Source: Todiramphus chloris collaris (lineage: Eukaryota > Chordata > Aves > Coraciiformes > Alcedinidae). From it: a DNA stretch of 64,000 nt. Of the stretch, positions 51,706 through 64,000 are shown piece by piece; the stretch's first letter is position 1; every line of letters starts with the position of its first letter. The notes under the pieces are model-generated. The model ran no database searches. It was not told the DNA's origin and worked only from the letters and a program-made list of their open reading frames with translations. The stretch is taken from contig JANVCC010000146.1 in assembly GCA_025345505.1 (NCBI GenBank), forward strand, positions 4,319,163 to 4,383,162, read 5' to 3'. Both the position numbers and the translations under genes were made by a program.

Positions 51706-54487
51706 ATGGGAGTCAAAGGGGATTGGCACAAGAGGGTGATCCAGCCAGCCCAGCTGAAGGGCCTCTACGCAAATGCACAGAGCCTGGGCAATGGACAGGG
51801 TGAATTAAGGGCCACTGTACTGTTAGAAAGCCATGACACAGTGGCTGTTGCTGAAACTGGGTGGGATGATTCTCATGACTGGAACGTAGGGGTAGATGGT
51901 TATAAGCTGTTCAGGAAGGACAGGCAGGGTAGGAGGGGAGGAGGTGTTGCCCTCTACATCAGTGACCGGCTGGAATCCACGGAGTTACACATGGAGAAGG
52001 ATGATGATCCGGTTGAGAGTCTATGGGTTAAGATTAAAGGGAAGTCAGGGGAAGGTGATGTTACAGTCAGGGTCTGCTACAGGCCACTTGACCAGCAGAG
52101 CCAAGTGATGAGGCCCTCCCTAGGCAGATTGAAATGGCTTTGTGTTCACATGCCTTGGTCCTTGTAGGGGATTTTAACCACCCTGATATCTGCTGGAGAG
52201 ATAACACAGAAAGGCACCAGAAATCCAGGATGTTCCTGAAGTGTGTAAATGATAACTTTCTCCTCCAAATGGTGGAGGAACTGACAAGGAAATGGGCTAT
52301 GCTGGACTTTGTTTTGACCAACAGGGAAGGCCTGGTGTCTGATGTAAAACTTGGGGACAATCTTGGCTGCAGTGATCATGAAGCGATAGAATTTAATGTC
52401 CCCAGGGCAGCTAGGAGGACATACTCCAAGCTTACAACCCTGGACTTTAGGTGTGCAGACTTTGATCGTTTCAGGGATCTGCTGGCCAAAGTGCCATGGG
52501 ACAAAGCCCTAGAGGGTATGGGGATCCAGGACAGCTGGTCGATATTTAAAGGTCACCTTCTCAGTGCCCAGGAGCAAGCTATATCGACAAAGAGAAAGGC
52601 AGGAGGGAACGCTAGGAGACCTGCCTGGATGAACAAGGAACTCCTGGACATGCTGTCACACAAAAAGAAGCTCTACAAGGAGTGGAAGGAAGGACAGCTA
52701 GAATTGGGGGTGTACAAGGAAGCTGCCTGACCAGCAAAAGACCTGGTCAGGAGAGCTAAAGCTCAGTTAGAATTAAATCTAGCCAGGGAGATTAGGGGTA
52801 ATGCCAAAAATTCTATAGGTATATCAATGGAAAGAAAAAGACTTGGGAAGGTATGGGCCCCCTCATGTGACTGGTGGCAAGTGGTGCTGAGAAGGCTGAG
52901 GTCCTCAATGACTTCTATTCCTCAGTCTTCATTGGCAAGGGCTCCAGACACACCCCCAGAGCCACAAAAGTTGATGGCAAGGCATTGGATGGAAGACCTG
53001 CCCATTGCAAGTGAAGATCAGGTTCGTGGCCATCTGAAGAACCTGAAAGTGCCCAAGTCCATGGGACTCAACGGGATGCACCCATGGGTGCTGAGGGAAC
53101 TCACAGATGAGGTTGCTAAACTGCTATCTATTATATTCCAAAAGTCATGACAGTCTCCACTGACTGGAAAAGGGGAAATATAACCCCCATCTTCAAAAAC
53201 AGGAAGGTGGATGAACCCGGGAACTATAGGCCAGTCAGTCTCACTGCTGTGCCTGGTAAGATCATGGAGCGGATCCTCCTGGAGGGACTACTGAGGCAGA
53301 TGAATAACGATGAAGTGATTGGCTGTAACCAATATGGCTTCACCAAGGGTAAGTCATGCCTGACTAACCTGGGTGTCCTATGAGAAGGTCACAACATCAG
53401 TAGATGGGGGAAGAGCAACCGATGTCATTTACCTGGACCTGAGAAAAGCCTTCGACACTGTCCCACATGACATTCTGGTCTCCAAGCTGGTGAAATATGG
53501 ATTTGGTGGATGGAAAATTCAGTGGATAAAGAACTGGCTTGACGGCCTCTCCCAAAGAGTGGTTGTCAATGGGTTGGTATCCAAGTGGAGACCAGTGACA
53601 AGTGGAGTCCCTCAAGGGTCAGTACTGGGACCAGTCTTGTTTAACATCTTTGTTGGCAACATGGACAGTGGCATTGAGTGCAACCTCAGCAAGTTTGCCG
53701 ATGACACCAAGCCATGTGGGGTGGCTGACACGCTGGAGGGAAGGGATCCATCCAGAGGGACCTGGACAGGCTGGAGAGGTGGGCCCATGCCAACCTCATG
53801 AAGTCCAACAAGGGCAAATGCAAGGTCCTCCATCTGGGTCAGAGCAATCCCAAGCACCAATAGAGGCTGGGCAGTGACTGGCTGGAGAGCAGCCCTGAAG
53901 AAAAGGACTTGGGAGTGCTGCTGGATGAGAAGCTCAATGTGAGCCATCAGTGTGCTCTCACAGCCCAGAGGGCCAATCGTGTCCTGGGCTGCATCAAAAG
54001 AAACGTGTCCAGCAGGTCAAGGGAGGTGATTCTCCCTCTCTACTCCGCTCTCGTGAGTACTCACCTGGAGCACTGCATCCAGTTCTGGAGCCCCTATGAG
54101 GATATGGATGTGCTGGAATGGGTCCAGAGAAGGGTCACAAGGATGATCAGAGGGCTGGAGCACCTCTCCTATGAGGACAGATTGAAAGAGTTGGGATTGT
54201 CCAGTCTGGAGAAGAGAAGGCTCCGGGGAGACCTTATTGTGGCCTTCCAGTATCTGAAGGGGGCTACAAGAAAGCTGGGGAGGGACTCTTTAGGCTGTTG
54301 GGCAGTGATAGGACGATGGAATGGATTAAGGCTAGATATAGGTCGATTCAGGTTGGACATTAGGAAGAATTTCTTCACCATGAGGGTGGTGAGACACTGG
54401 CACAGGTTGCCCAGAGAGGTGGTGGAAGCCCCATCCTTGGAAGTGTTTAAGACCCGGCTGGCTAGGGCTGTGAGCAACCTGCTCTAG
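51706..54487 (+). pseudogene. CR1 ORF2: endonuclease and reverse transcriptase, broken
   Basis: ORF2 supplies the nicking endonuclease and reverse transcriptase that copy CR1 RNA at the target site. In order the sequence shows the following. First come the endonuclease start LYANAQSLGNGQGEL, the catalytic-Glu region VAVAETGWDDSHDW, then GDFNHPDICW (about 52,170) and SDHEAIEF (about 52,370). The linker PAWMNKELLDMLSHKKK follows. The reverse transcriptase then shows [19 protein letters not shown], motif [17 protein letters not shown], motif [18 protein letters not shown] and the catalytic FADDTK (about 53,695). The C-terminus is [17 protein letters not shown] to the stop at 54,485-54,487. Roughly six to eight breaks are visible: frame changes near 52,100-52,140, 52,740-52,830, 53,150, 53,370 and 53,760, a TGA at 52,728-52,730, and a TAG near 53,861. 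All key motifs survive, so decay is moderate. Confidence 0.95.
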
Positions 54488-54580
54488 TGGGAGGTGTCCC
54501 TGCCCACGGCAGGGGGGTTGGAACTGGATGATCTTTAAGGTCCCTTCAAACCCTGACAATTCTATGATTCTATGATTCTA
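54488..54580 (+). repeat. CR1 3' UTR and tail repeats
   Basis: A short 3' UTR (GTGTCCCTGCCCACGGC, GAACTGGATGATC) leads into a tail of tandem ATTCTATG units at 54,559-54,580. These features are recognised by the CR1 reverse transcriptase during target-primed copying and define the 3' end of the insertion. Confidence 0.9.
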
Positions 54581-57500
54581 ATTTTCAACAGGAGAAAATT
54601 AGGCTACAAGTTTTTTAAAAGAGCTGAAGTGAAATTGTGACCCTACTGAAACCAGTGACAAAGCTCTCATTGTCTTCCGCATAGACAGGATTTTACCTTT
54701 GGGAGCCCTTGTTCTGGGAGCAGAGAGCAAACTCCCTGAGGGGCTCTGGGATGCAAGATTTTATCAGCACTGGCATCAGTAGCCAGGCGCCAAAGGGATG
54801 TCTCCATGGTCCGGTCATTGTAATTTCCACTCACAGCATCCAGAAGAAATGTATAAATAAACAGTGCATTTGAAACTCCCTACTACTACTTCCTCCCTAT
54901 ATAAAGCCTTTTCTCCTCCCTTATCTGTAAACACTGCCTTCTGTGCTCAACCTCATACATACCCAGAGCCCTCTGCTCCCCAGGGTCCACGCTGTGTTGA
55001 CCCACTGAAGGTGGAAAAAGTAAATGCTGCCCGTGCCACAGCTCCCAAATGAAAACCCTGACAAGCTCAAGTGCCATCATTATACAGTCAGTGAATCTGA
55101 GGTTATAAATCTTGCTTCATTCCCATTTGGAAGAAGCATCTTCAATTAAGCAAAAATTGATTTTCTAATGATTTTTTTTTCCACTGATGATTGGTAGAGT
55201 GTTTGAAACTGTTCCAGCCCAACAATGTACAGACAGAACAATTAAACATGCATTGTAGTTGACAGCAGGACTGATTTTAAGTCAGTAAATGCAATTTAGC
55301 CTTTTGATTTTCCCTGCAACAATTATGAAGGAAGAAAATATTATTCTAGCTAAACACTGCAATCATCAAACCAGTCAGAAAGCAGGAGGGAAACACAACG
55401 GGCTGTTGGGAAGCTGCTTCTGATCTTACGGGATTCCTCACTACTTTGCATGGCATGTAACACTGAAGTTAGTGCACTTTCCAATTAAGCAAAAGACTGA
55501 AGTAGTTAGTAACAGCTGAGACATAAGCAGAGGTTTGTGTAAATTATTTGGCAGATCAGATATCACACTGTCATTGTTGATAATGATCCCTGCAAAATTA
55601 AGAACCCACAGTCAAAGTTTTCAAAGCATATTTAAATTTTAGTGTTGGTATAAAATACTCAAAACTGATTGATTCAAAGCCCGCTAAGCTTAGTTGGAGT
55701 TTTTCCATTAATTTCAAAGCTCTCTGCACCACACTTTAAGGCAGGGGCCTTCTTTAAAATCATACCTCTTGATGTGCACAGAGAACAATCAGAATAGGAT
55801 TAAAATCCTATTTGACATGAACTAAACTAATAATTTAAACCTTACTCTATAATGATACATTGACAGGTGCTGGTTTACCTTCACAGTTCTCTAGATGTAG
55901 TTCTGATCCTACTCATTTTGTTAATAAGGTATAATTAAAATTGAGATCCTCACATCTACAGGACAATACTGAAAGTGATTCTCCATATTGTGTTAATGTT
56001 TGGTGGTACTCAATTCCCAAACCTGAAGACAGCTGTGACAGGTACAGGACAAGCACAGGACAAAAAGACAAACTGTTCCCTGAAAAGTTACAGTGCCACC
56101 ACCAGAGCAACACACAAAAGTAGACTCAGAAAAACTGAGAGTGCAAAGAAGCTCAATGGCAATATTATTTGTCAAGAAACACAAGAGATAGTAGAATACT
56201 AGCAGTTTAATCCTTGTTGTAACTTTGTGGGCGTTATAGCCTTGAACAAAAGCATAAGAACACAACTGATGGTTCCGAGCCAGCCCGTACTACAAGTCAC
56301 ACTGTTTTCCAAAGCTGGGCTGTGGTATGTCTCCAGTTTAATCCAGTTTAATCTTTTTCATCTGCAGATGATGTTGGCCAGGACAGTCTAAACCTTGCTA
56401 GAATGAGTCAGTAGAAGTAGGTGCAATGTTTTCTTGCAGCAATCAAAGTAAATCCCATTTTCTATCAGTCTAATAAGGAAAGTTTGGAGATTTTCAGCTT
56501 GCATTTCCTCGTATGTTAATTTGATCATTGCCCACATATTATTCTGCTTGATCTGACCTGAATCTGACTTATTGCATTTCCCAAACTACTTTTCACTCAG
56601 CGGTTAATTAAAAGATTTGGTCCCTGACACACTGCTTACAGCCCTTATTGGCACCCATTAGCCCAGCTAGACTAATTCTCCTGAAAAGCAAACCTCCCTA
56701 TATTCCCAGGGTCAAAAGTTCACAGCCAATTCCCTAAATCTTTAACATTCGCTATTAGTTCATTATTTGAACCTACTGTGCTGTAAGAGGCTGTATTCAA
56801 ATGTAGGCATAAAAAGTCATTCAAGACAGACAGTTTCTCACACAAATTCATCACTTGCCAGTCGGCTCCATCCCTGTCAGTACAACATTGGGGCTTCACA
56901 GTGCAAGAGATATGAAATTTTTTTTTTTTTTTAACTTTCCTTTCAGTGCCTTTTTGTTTAGTGTACAGGCAACAAAGAAAGAAAGTGCATTTCCTAATTT
57001 ACACAAAACGATTAACATATGCATTGTGCCTCAAAATTACCTCAGCAGTTTATTTTCCTATGCACACATGCACAGCGTAGCCTTGCCTTTCAGGCACATA
57101 TAGGACTAAAATCCATACGTAGGCATCAATATCACACCGAAAGCAACAGCACCAGCATTCTGATTGTCCCATTTAAATAGAGTCAAAATTAAAAACCAGA
57201 CCTCAGCTGAGACTGTAAACAAACACACACATGTTCTCACACACATAAGCACATTTCTCTCACACGCACATGTGCACGCTTACAGGCAAGTTGAAATTTA
57301 TCCTATTTTAGAGAGAAAAGATAAACCTCAACAAGATCTGGATCTAGGCAGGAGAGCCTCCAAAGCCCTGAATCTCTGAGAAATCTGCTTCCCAGGTATT
57401 GGTTCAAGCCCATCTTTACTGTACTGAAATAAAGCTAGAAACAAAGTCCACTTGGGGAGGTGTGTGGGAATAGAAAAAGGCAAAGCTTAATTACTAAAAC

Positions 57501-60018
57501 TATGCGGCCATGCAAGCATCCTACTTAAGTTAAGCAGAGTCGTCATTAAACTCAACCTTTCCCCCTTGAACCTGGTGTCTGGAATAGCTCAGACACCAAT
57601 GATGACCTTATGTATTTCTTTTAATTATGCTGAAGTAACCTCCCCCAGCTCACTACAAGCCCTCAGCTACTTCAAGCAAAGACATTCTAATGATTTCGAT
57701 TAAATCTTGGCCTCTCCCCAACAGAGCACAAATTAAAAGCATTACTAGGAGGATACAAGCTTCAGCGCTTGGAAGTGTTATATAAAGAATGGGGAAAGCT
57801 GCCAAGAGCTTGTTGTCATTTCATATGCAGTGGGGAATGATTAACCCCTCAGTGGCTTTTCATACCCTAAGAAGATCACACGTCAGGTTCCCCAGGGGTT
57901 TCCTCCTCACGACTGTCCCCTACATTACACTTTCAACTCTTTTTAACTTGTTATTTGGAGACAAAGCTTCTTCCAATGCAGCACTGTTATATTTAGGCTC
58001 CGAACTCAACTGTGCTATACTGACATAATTTGGAGAGAAGAGGTCTAACGCGACTCTACAAATCTCATTCCAGAGGTCCTCTAACCCGTCTTATACATGA
58101 CTGCACTTTTACACATCATTTTCATTTGCACTTACACATTGCCTCAGTAGAAATCTGTGAACGCAGAGTCTGAGCGCAGCTTTGCTGGCATCCATCACTT
58201 CAGCTGAAGGACCAACTCCATCAGCTGGTGGCAGCAGCAAATTGTTATCCTCTGGTGGCCCAGCCCCTAACAGGGGTAACAATACACATTTGGCTAATGG
58301 AATGTCCATCACACTGTGTTATGTCTCCTACTGCCAATATTAGTAATGTGTGTCCAATCTGTCAACAGAGACTTTTTCTTTTTTTTTTTTTCTTTTACCT
58401 GAAATTGTGGGGATCAAAACAAAATCTTTCCTTTGAAAAGGAGCTGTACATGTTATTTAACAGCACATTCTGCTGATACTGAATTAAAAAAAAAACCCAC
58501 AAACTGGGGTAACCATGAGACATGCTTGAAATAAGTAACCAAAGCCCTCACGTAAAACAGTGTAACTATGCAAGAATGGGAATCAGCTTGGGTTAGGTCC
58601 TGGTGTCATTCCAAGCAACAGAGACTTGCATGTTTAGACTCTCTCCATTTTCTTTTCCATTTTCTATATTGTTAAAATGTAAATAATGAATTTAAACAAT
58701 TGAAAAATACAAAAAGAATTAAAAGGTAGATGCCACACCAAAGTGCCTTTAAGGAGGAGTAATTGTCAAACCAGACATCAAAAGCTGCTTTACCCAGGCT
58801 CCTATATACAAAACTAACATATGCCTACAAATCCTGAATGTTGGCCTTCACGTGGCCATTTGCACTCAAGTAAATGAAAAATACAAAATCAGCATCATCT
58901 GTCCACTCACATCCACTCTGCACAGTGGTACTTGAGTATCCTGGGGACAGGTCACGGCCGTTCTGTCCTCTGAGTGCTAAAAAACCCCACCTGTAGAGAC
59001 ATCCCATGGGATCTCATGGGCGATGCGAATCCGAGGGTCAAAGTTAATTAGCTTCTAACAGAAAGGTAAAACCAATATAGAAAATATTTCTATATTAAAG
59101 GTTTTGGTCCAGTATTAAAAACGCAAGAGAGCAGAAGCATCCCAGCAAAACCTTACAGAATGGGTTTAGCAAATACATTTTGAAACACAGCTGAGATGAG
59201 ACACTGGTACTCAGAGGTGACACGGAGGAGCTGAGGCAGCCTTGCGATGCCTCGTTCTCCAGGTTTATACGAACAAAATCAAGGAGGCACTAAAGCAGCA
59301 GGGGATTATTATCTCTAGAGATAACTACAGACAGTTTCATTTTAAAAACAATCAGCAGCATCATCACTGTATTTTCCATTTCTCGAAACACAGGAATGAG
59401 ATGGAATATCCAGCTCCTTCCAGAAGTCAGTGCAAGTTCCTCCCTAAAGAAAAAATCTCCTTATAAAGAACCAATTCACTTCATTTGTTCTAATTTTTCA
59501 AGACACCATTGTGCTGAATCTGGGCCTCCCCTCCACCTGCATCTCTCCAGCCCTATTACTATTTCTGCCCAACAGTAGAATACATCAGCTGCATCTTCAC
59601 TTGAAGGTTGAGGACATATTTTCTCAAATATTTCTTATGATGGCAATGCCAGCTTAAACAGCACCAAAGTTTGAGCAGCCAGGCTGAGCTGGGGCCAAGC
59701 TGGTTTTCACCCAGTCGGTCTCAGCAGCCAGCCTGGCACAGTGCAAAGGGTGGCATTGGGGTGGGTGTTGATGCCAAAATCAGGCATGTGAAAGCCCACC
59801 ACAGCGGCACATTGCATCCCATCAACCAAATGCTTTCTGGTCTGATGGAAGGCTGCTAGGACTTCTCACAGGTTTTTAGGAAAACCTTTTGTCCAGGATT
59901 GATCAGATTATGCAGAAGAGAGCTTCTAAAACCCAACCAGATTTTGCTCAGCCAAGCAGGGTGAAGTTTTCTTTGCACAGTATCTTTCTTTCACTAGTAA
60001 AGACCTTCTCCATTGTCT
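54581..60018. other. Unique non-coding DNA, no gene recognised
   Basis: The DNA is AT-rich with short frames only. A T run lies at about 56,920-56,933, a T-rich run near 58,378-58,395 and short CA/CACA-rich stretches near 57,220-57,270. A TAAT-rich block at 55,100-55,330 is listed separately. No interspersed repeat was recognised beyond the CR1 end. Confidence 0.6.
55100..55330. promoter_or_regulatory. Candidate conserved non-coding element
   Basis: The block contains CAATTAAGCAAAAATTGATT, GACAGAACAATTAAAC, ATGCATTGTAGTTGAC and TAAATGCAATTTAGCC, a mix of homeodomain-, SOX- and POU-like words with no coding potential. It is an enhancer-like composition, and conservation is untested. Confidence 0.25.
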
Positions 60019-60085
60019 TTCACTTCACTTCACTTCACTTCACTTCACTTCACTTCACTTCACTTCACTTCACTTCACTTCACTA
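60019..60085 (+). repeat. (TTCAC)n microsatellite
   Basis: About thirteen uninterrupted TTCAC units are present (CTTCA, in another phase), giving a repetitive Leu-His-Phe-Thr-Ser reading frame that is not a gene. Pure units suggest a young, length-variable tract. Confidence 0.97.
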
Positions 60086-60292
60086 TCTGCCCCCTTACAT
60101 TTACAATTGTAACTCTTTTAATTTCCATTTGCCATTGAAAAGAGAGGGGAAAATTCAAAATTTAAACCATGTTTCTATTTTTGTAGTGAAAAAAATGCAG
60201 ATTTGCAACTTTTTTTCATGAACACGCTTTATATTTTTCAGCTGGTGCTATTTGAAAACTCTTTAAGAAGCCACCACTATCTTGAAAAAAAA

Positions 60293-60317
60293 GGTCTCTG
60301 AAGCTGCTTCAGAGACC
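60293..60317. repeat. Perfect 25-bp palindrome
   Basis: GGTCTCTGAAGC (60,293-60,304) and GCTTCAGAGACC (60,306-60,317) are exact reverse complements around a single T. Pairing ends abruptly outside. The moderate GC makes a chance palindrome of this length unlikely in a window of this size. It may be a hairpin in RNA or a dimeric binding site. Confidence 0.8.
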
Positions 60318-62614
60318 AGAAGGATAGGGTTAAAGGGAATAAGAGAGGGCAAAACATTATTAACCATGTGTAATAATCACAGTGCAGGAAAGTATGCTTA
60401 ATATAGTTCTCCTTCTCTTGATTCATCCTGACATCATCTTTTTTTATCCTCCAGATGCAATGCACTGATGCTGCTTTGCTGAGACATTCAAGGTAAAATT
60501 CCTTAATATAATAAGAAATCCACAATCAATTACGATGTTAAATCAAGAAATAATTTCCTACACTACATCAAAAAGACCCATTCCTATCTTTTGTCAGTCA
60601 CTGGATTGAAATACAGAGGTAGCTACACACAAAGAAAGCTGTCATGTCAAACAATACATTCTTCACTCATTCAAGATATAAACAGATTAAAATGTGTCAG
60701 GAGAAAAAGAGTCAACTGAACCAGCTAATTGGATAAATTACAGTTTGATAATAATGATAATCATTGTGGAGACATCCTGTCCTGTAGTACTGCTGTTCAC
60801 TACTTCTGCCTGCTACGGACCCTTCTCACTCAACCCCTCATGCTTGGAAGCGTGGTGTGAAACACCTAAAAGACCAAGGTCTGCTTGACTGAAGGCTAGA
60901 CCCATAACCCTGTTCATGACCCAGGCTTCTGGAGTCAGGGTAATAAACTCAGTAAACAGGGATTACCAGGACAATAAGCAAACACAGCTCTTTGAACCAT
61001 GTTCTGATAGAGGATGGGAAACTGAAGAATTACTTGCTATGAATACACGTCACTATTCTGCACTCAAAAGACTTTCTACAAATTCATATTGCTAGAAAAC
61101 ATGTAGGCTGGAATAAATAATGTCAACCATCTTGCCATTAGCATATGGAAGGCACACACTTTGAGAAAACTTTTACCACTAAGCAACCATTTAATAATTT
61201 GTGGAAATTATATATTTCATTCTAACACTGTAACATTTTAAAAATTAAAGGAGTTTCACCAAATAACCTCTCTTCATGATAAAAGCAGAGTAAAAATTTG
61301 ATAAATAGACAACAAAAACTATATATCTGTTTCATCATTGTGCTAATTCACATTCATTAAGGCTGCACAGAAATTGGTGCAGTATGAATGGTGTTGACTT
61401 CCAACTTGGACAGGTTTTTTTGAGACTAGAAGTATGAAGAGCAAGAATATTTGGAGGCACGAAAGCCCTGGTTTCACGCTCCATTGCTCAGGGGTGCAGC
61501 CGGCGTGGGCAGCACCCACCTTCCCCTGCCCACCACCACCAGTAGCCCCTCTCTCCCCAGCACTAACAGCCTGCAGTGGGGCACTATCAACCAGATAAGG
61601 GTCCAGTCCAAGATTAACATAACACATTTCTATTTATTTCTTGGCTTTTGCAACAGAAGTCCAAACAATACAGCAATCGAAAAGAACTTAAAATGAAACT
61701 GCAGCCTAGGGTCTGGATGCAAGGAAAAGTGCTGAGCTTGCCGGAAGTGAAGAGGTACCACCAGCTTTCTGCTCATATTGTGTGCCCCTGACCATCCTAA
61801 GCAGCTCTCAATCACAGCTCCATTCAGAAGCAGACATTTCCAAATTGTACACAGAGTGAAACATTAAAAGGAAATAAAGTGAATCCTGCTATGGGTCATT
61901 GAGTTTTTTGTTTTTGAGATTATTGAGATAAACTCAGAGAGATAAAAGCTTAACAGTCTGCAGAAAGAGAAAAGTCCCTGTGATAATTGATTTAAGATGA
62001 AAATTGATCAAGTAGTTTTTGTAAGGCATAAAAAAATGGTCTTTTGAAAAAGTAATAAAAATTACAGATATTCATTTCTTATATCCCCTTAAGACACATG
62101 AGGAGTAGCCAGCCAAGGTCTCCCTATCAGATGGTTGGCACCATCTAACAGAAGCAGGCTTCATTTGCAATTTGATTTGTACAACACGGGGTTGAAATGA
62201 AGGGCAGTGAATTTCTAAACTGCTACATTATATGCATCCAGTCTGGAATTTCATCTACCAGAATTTATTTTATTTCTTTTGCTATCAAGTATCTTTTAGT
62301 CACACTGAATATTTGGCTAAAAAGTGAATGGTCTTAATGATGTTTACTGCTATTACTTGAAAATGTAGGAAAGGGGAAGCAGGTTCCGTGGTTAATTTAG
62401 CCAATTCTATTTTTCATGTCATTTTGGAAACGTGTAGAAGCTCATGCTTGCCAAAGGTCATGATCTGGTAGTTCTGCAAGATGCAGTCTTTTAAAAGCAG
62501 TCCTCTGGAGCACAGAAGTAGTTAATGCTTGGAGGGAGCTGTGTTATTTGGCTCATGAGGATTCCTCAAAATGCAGTGAGTGGCTCATCTTCTCTCTTGC
62601 AGCATCAGAACCAT

Positions 62615-62683
62615 CTTACACCGTGTAAGCTGTAAGAACAGATGACGAAGATGAATAGCTTACACATAACACTATGGTGTAAG
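62615..62683. repeat. Cluster of inverted CTTACAC / GTGTAAG words
   Basis: CTTACAC (62,615-62,621) is followed after one base by GTGTAAG (62,623-62,629), then TGTAAG at 62,631. A second CTTACAC (62,659-62,665) pairs with GTGTAAG (62,677-62,683). Five related 6-7-bp words fall within 70 bp in alternating orientation. This may be a clustered binding site or a small hairpin. Confidence 0.6.
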
Positions 62684-64000
62684 GAAACCATTATGCATGA
62701 AAAAGTTTATGTCTACAGTTGAATAAACAAAGCCCACAATAAAAATATAATGGTGTTCTAAAGTAAAAAGTGATTTGTCTGCAGTTTCCTTCTTATTCAG
62801 AGGCTACTTGCTACTGTAGTGTCCAAGCTGTACCAGAATAATAATAAGCAATAAACAGTCATAGCAAAAATCACAAGTGGAGTTTGTGATGTCTCCCTTT
62901 GCCTAAGCAAGAGGTGGAAATTGGAAGAGGAATAAAAGCTCCATCTGACCTGGGTTTAATTCTAGAGATCAACTTCATGTTGTTATTTGTCTTGTTTTCA
63001 AGCAGTAAGTAGCATTATCATCTTAAAAATTGAAAATGTTGATTTGTCTGCTGAAAAACAAGTAGAAAGAATGTGGTATCATTGCTGTACCATTTAACAG
63101 TGTGATGACCTTTCAGAAGGGAAAGGCTGCAACATTTGTCAGAGATGGTCATGCCCTAAAACTCCTTGTCTTTCAATAAACTGTTTAAACATCATTTAGA
63201 CCCAGATTCAGTATCATTAGCAATGCCTCTGTAGAGGAGCTGGAGAATCACCTGTTGCTCCTTCCTTCCTCTGGCCAGAAAAGACTTTGCTCCTCTTCCA
63301 GGCACACATCGACCACAGACTCCAGTTAAGCCTAATCCTCTTGTCTCGGTTGTTCCCAAAACCAGTATCTCTCAAGCTACTCTTTTTTTGTTGTTGGGTA
63401 CCTTTTTCCATCTTCAAACAGGTAAAACAAGGTTACTGATTAGGCAAGTGATATTTTGGAATACCTGGAGGTGGAAGGAGGAGACAGGCAAGGGAGGAAT
63501 GGGAAAAGAGAATTCAACCCCACAAAAGAAACCCTTCTAAGTTCTTTGTGATTTCACTTCCATTGAAAGGGTTGTCCACAAGAAGGAAAGAAGATGCAGC
63601 TCATCTTCCCCAGACTTCCTTACAGGATTCCAGTAGAGAAATAAGATTTCATGGAAAGAAAGACTGCATGGACTGGTTTCCTCAGCCTCTTTCCCATCCT
63701 CTATCGATAGGAGATGTTTAGAGAAACAAAAACACTAATCCAAGAAGCAGCTGGGGAGTGGGAGTGGAAAATTCCTAAATTCTTAATGGTGCAACATGCG
63801 GTGTTTCAACAGCTTTTGTGAAGGCTTTTGAAAACATCAACAAGCAGTGCAGCTCCCAGCACTCTGCAAAATAAATGTACTCAACTATTAAGGCCGCAGA
63901 GGTGACTTTGTCAACCAGCAGAAAACATGACAGCAGCAAAGCAGGGAATGCGGGGGAAGCTGGTTGGAATTTTTATTATTGTCAACCACAGAGATAAAAA

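Larger units (their letters stand above)
49755..54580 (+). mobile_element. CR1 LINE, near full length, decayed
   Basis: The element runs from a 5' untranslated region through ORF1 and ORF2 to a 3' tail of about two and a half ATTCTATG units at 54,559-54,580, the normal CR1 ending. The 5' limit is uncertain. Homology to the other 5' fragment is clear from 49,905, and a shared block at about 49,755-49,792 suggests the element may start further left. CR1 normally leaves no target-site duplication and none is seen. ORF1 and ORF2 both carry several stops and frameshifts, so the copy is not autonomous. Several in-frame TGA stops look like CGA changed by CpG decay. Its length matters because most avian CR1 copies are severely 5'-truncated. 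Confidence 0.95.
60086..64000. other. Unique non-coding DNA, no gene recognised
   Basis: The stretch is AT-rich with short open frames only. A 25-bp perfect palindrome lies at 60,293-60,317, and a cluster of CTTACAC / GTGTAAG words lies at 62,615-62,683; both are listed separately. No LINE or LTR was recognised. Confidence 0.6.

Noticed and set aside
60019-60085. Telomere-like or CRISPR-like array
   Set aside because: The unit is TTCAC without spacers. It is a simple microsatellite.

Overview
This window is vertebrate nuclear DNA, almost certainly from a bird. The evidence is three CR1 LINE copies (one nearly full length), a solo LTR of an avian ERVL type, few SINE-like remnants and long AT-rich non-coding stretches. 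The LTR resembles ERVL LTRs I know from passerine and other neoavian genomes, but I cannot fix the order or species. I found no host protein-coding exon, no tRNA or rRNA gene and no bacterial-type gene, and every long open frame I examined was repeat-derived, low-complexity or unrecognisable. The window is therefore best read as intergenic or intronic DNA.

Layout. Positions 1 to about 41,070 are unique non-coding DNA. They are broken by a 270-bp compound polypyrimidine microsatellite (about 8,448-8,717), a 5'-truncated minus-strand CR1 (21,430-21,713) and a small CpG-rich island (about 33,330-33,540). From 41,074 to 54,580 lies a block rich in mobile elements. It holds a minus-strand CR1 5' fragment split by an ERVL solo LTR, about 2.2 kb of GC-rich unassigned DNA, a second probable LTR (about 44,695-45,319), and a plus-strand CR1 of about 4.7 kb with recognisable ORF1, ORF2 and 3' tail. 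From 54,581 to 64,000 the DNA is unique and AT-rich again, with a (TTCAC)n microsatellite near 60,020.

The CR1 LINE is the only element with real coding content. ORF1 (zinc-finger-like CxxC, coiled coil, SGNH-esterase start) and ORF2 (AP-type endonuclease plus reverse transcriptase) are both decayed, so it cannot move itself. Several AT- and TAAT-rich blocks look like candidate conserved non-coding elements, and a few exact short palindromes stand out. These calls are inferences that need cross-species alignment. I did not find a convincing previously undescribed system. The most unusual observation is that a 5' sequence block occupies different positions in the two CR1 5' regions.
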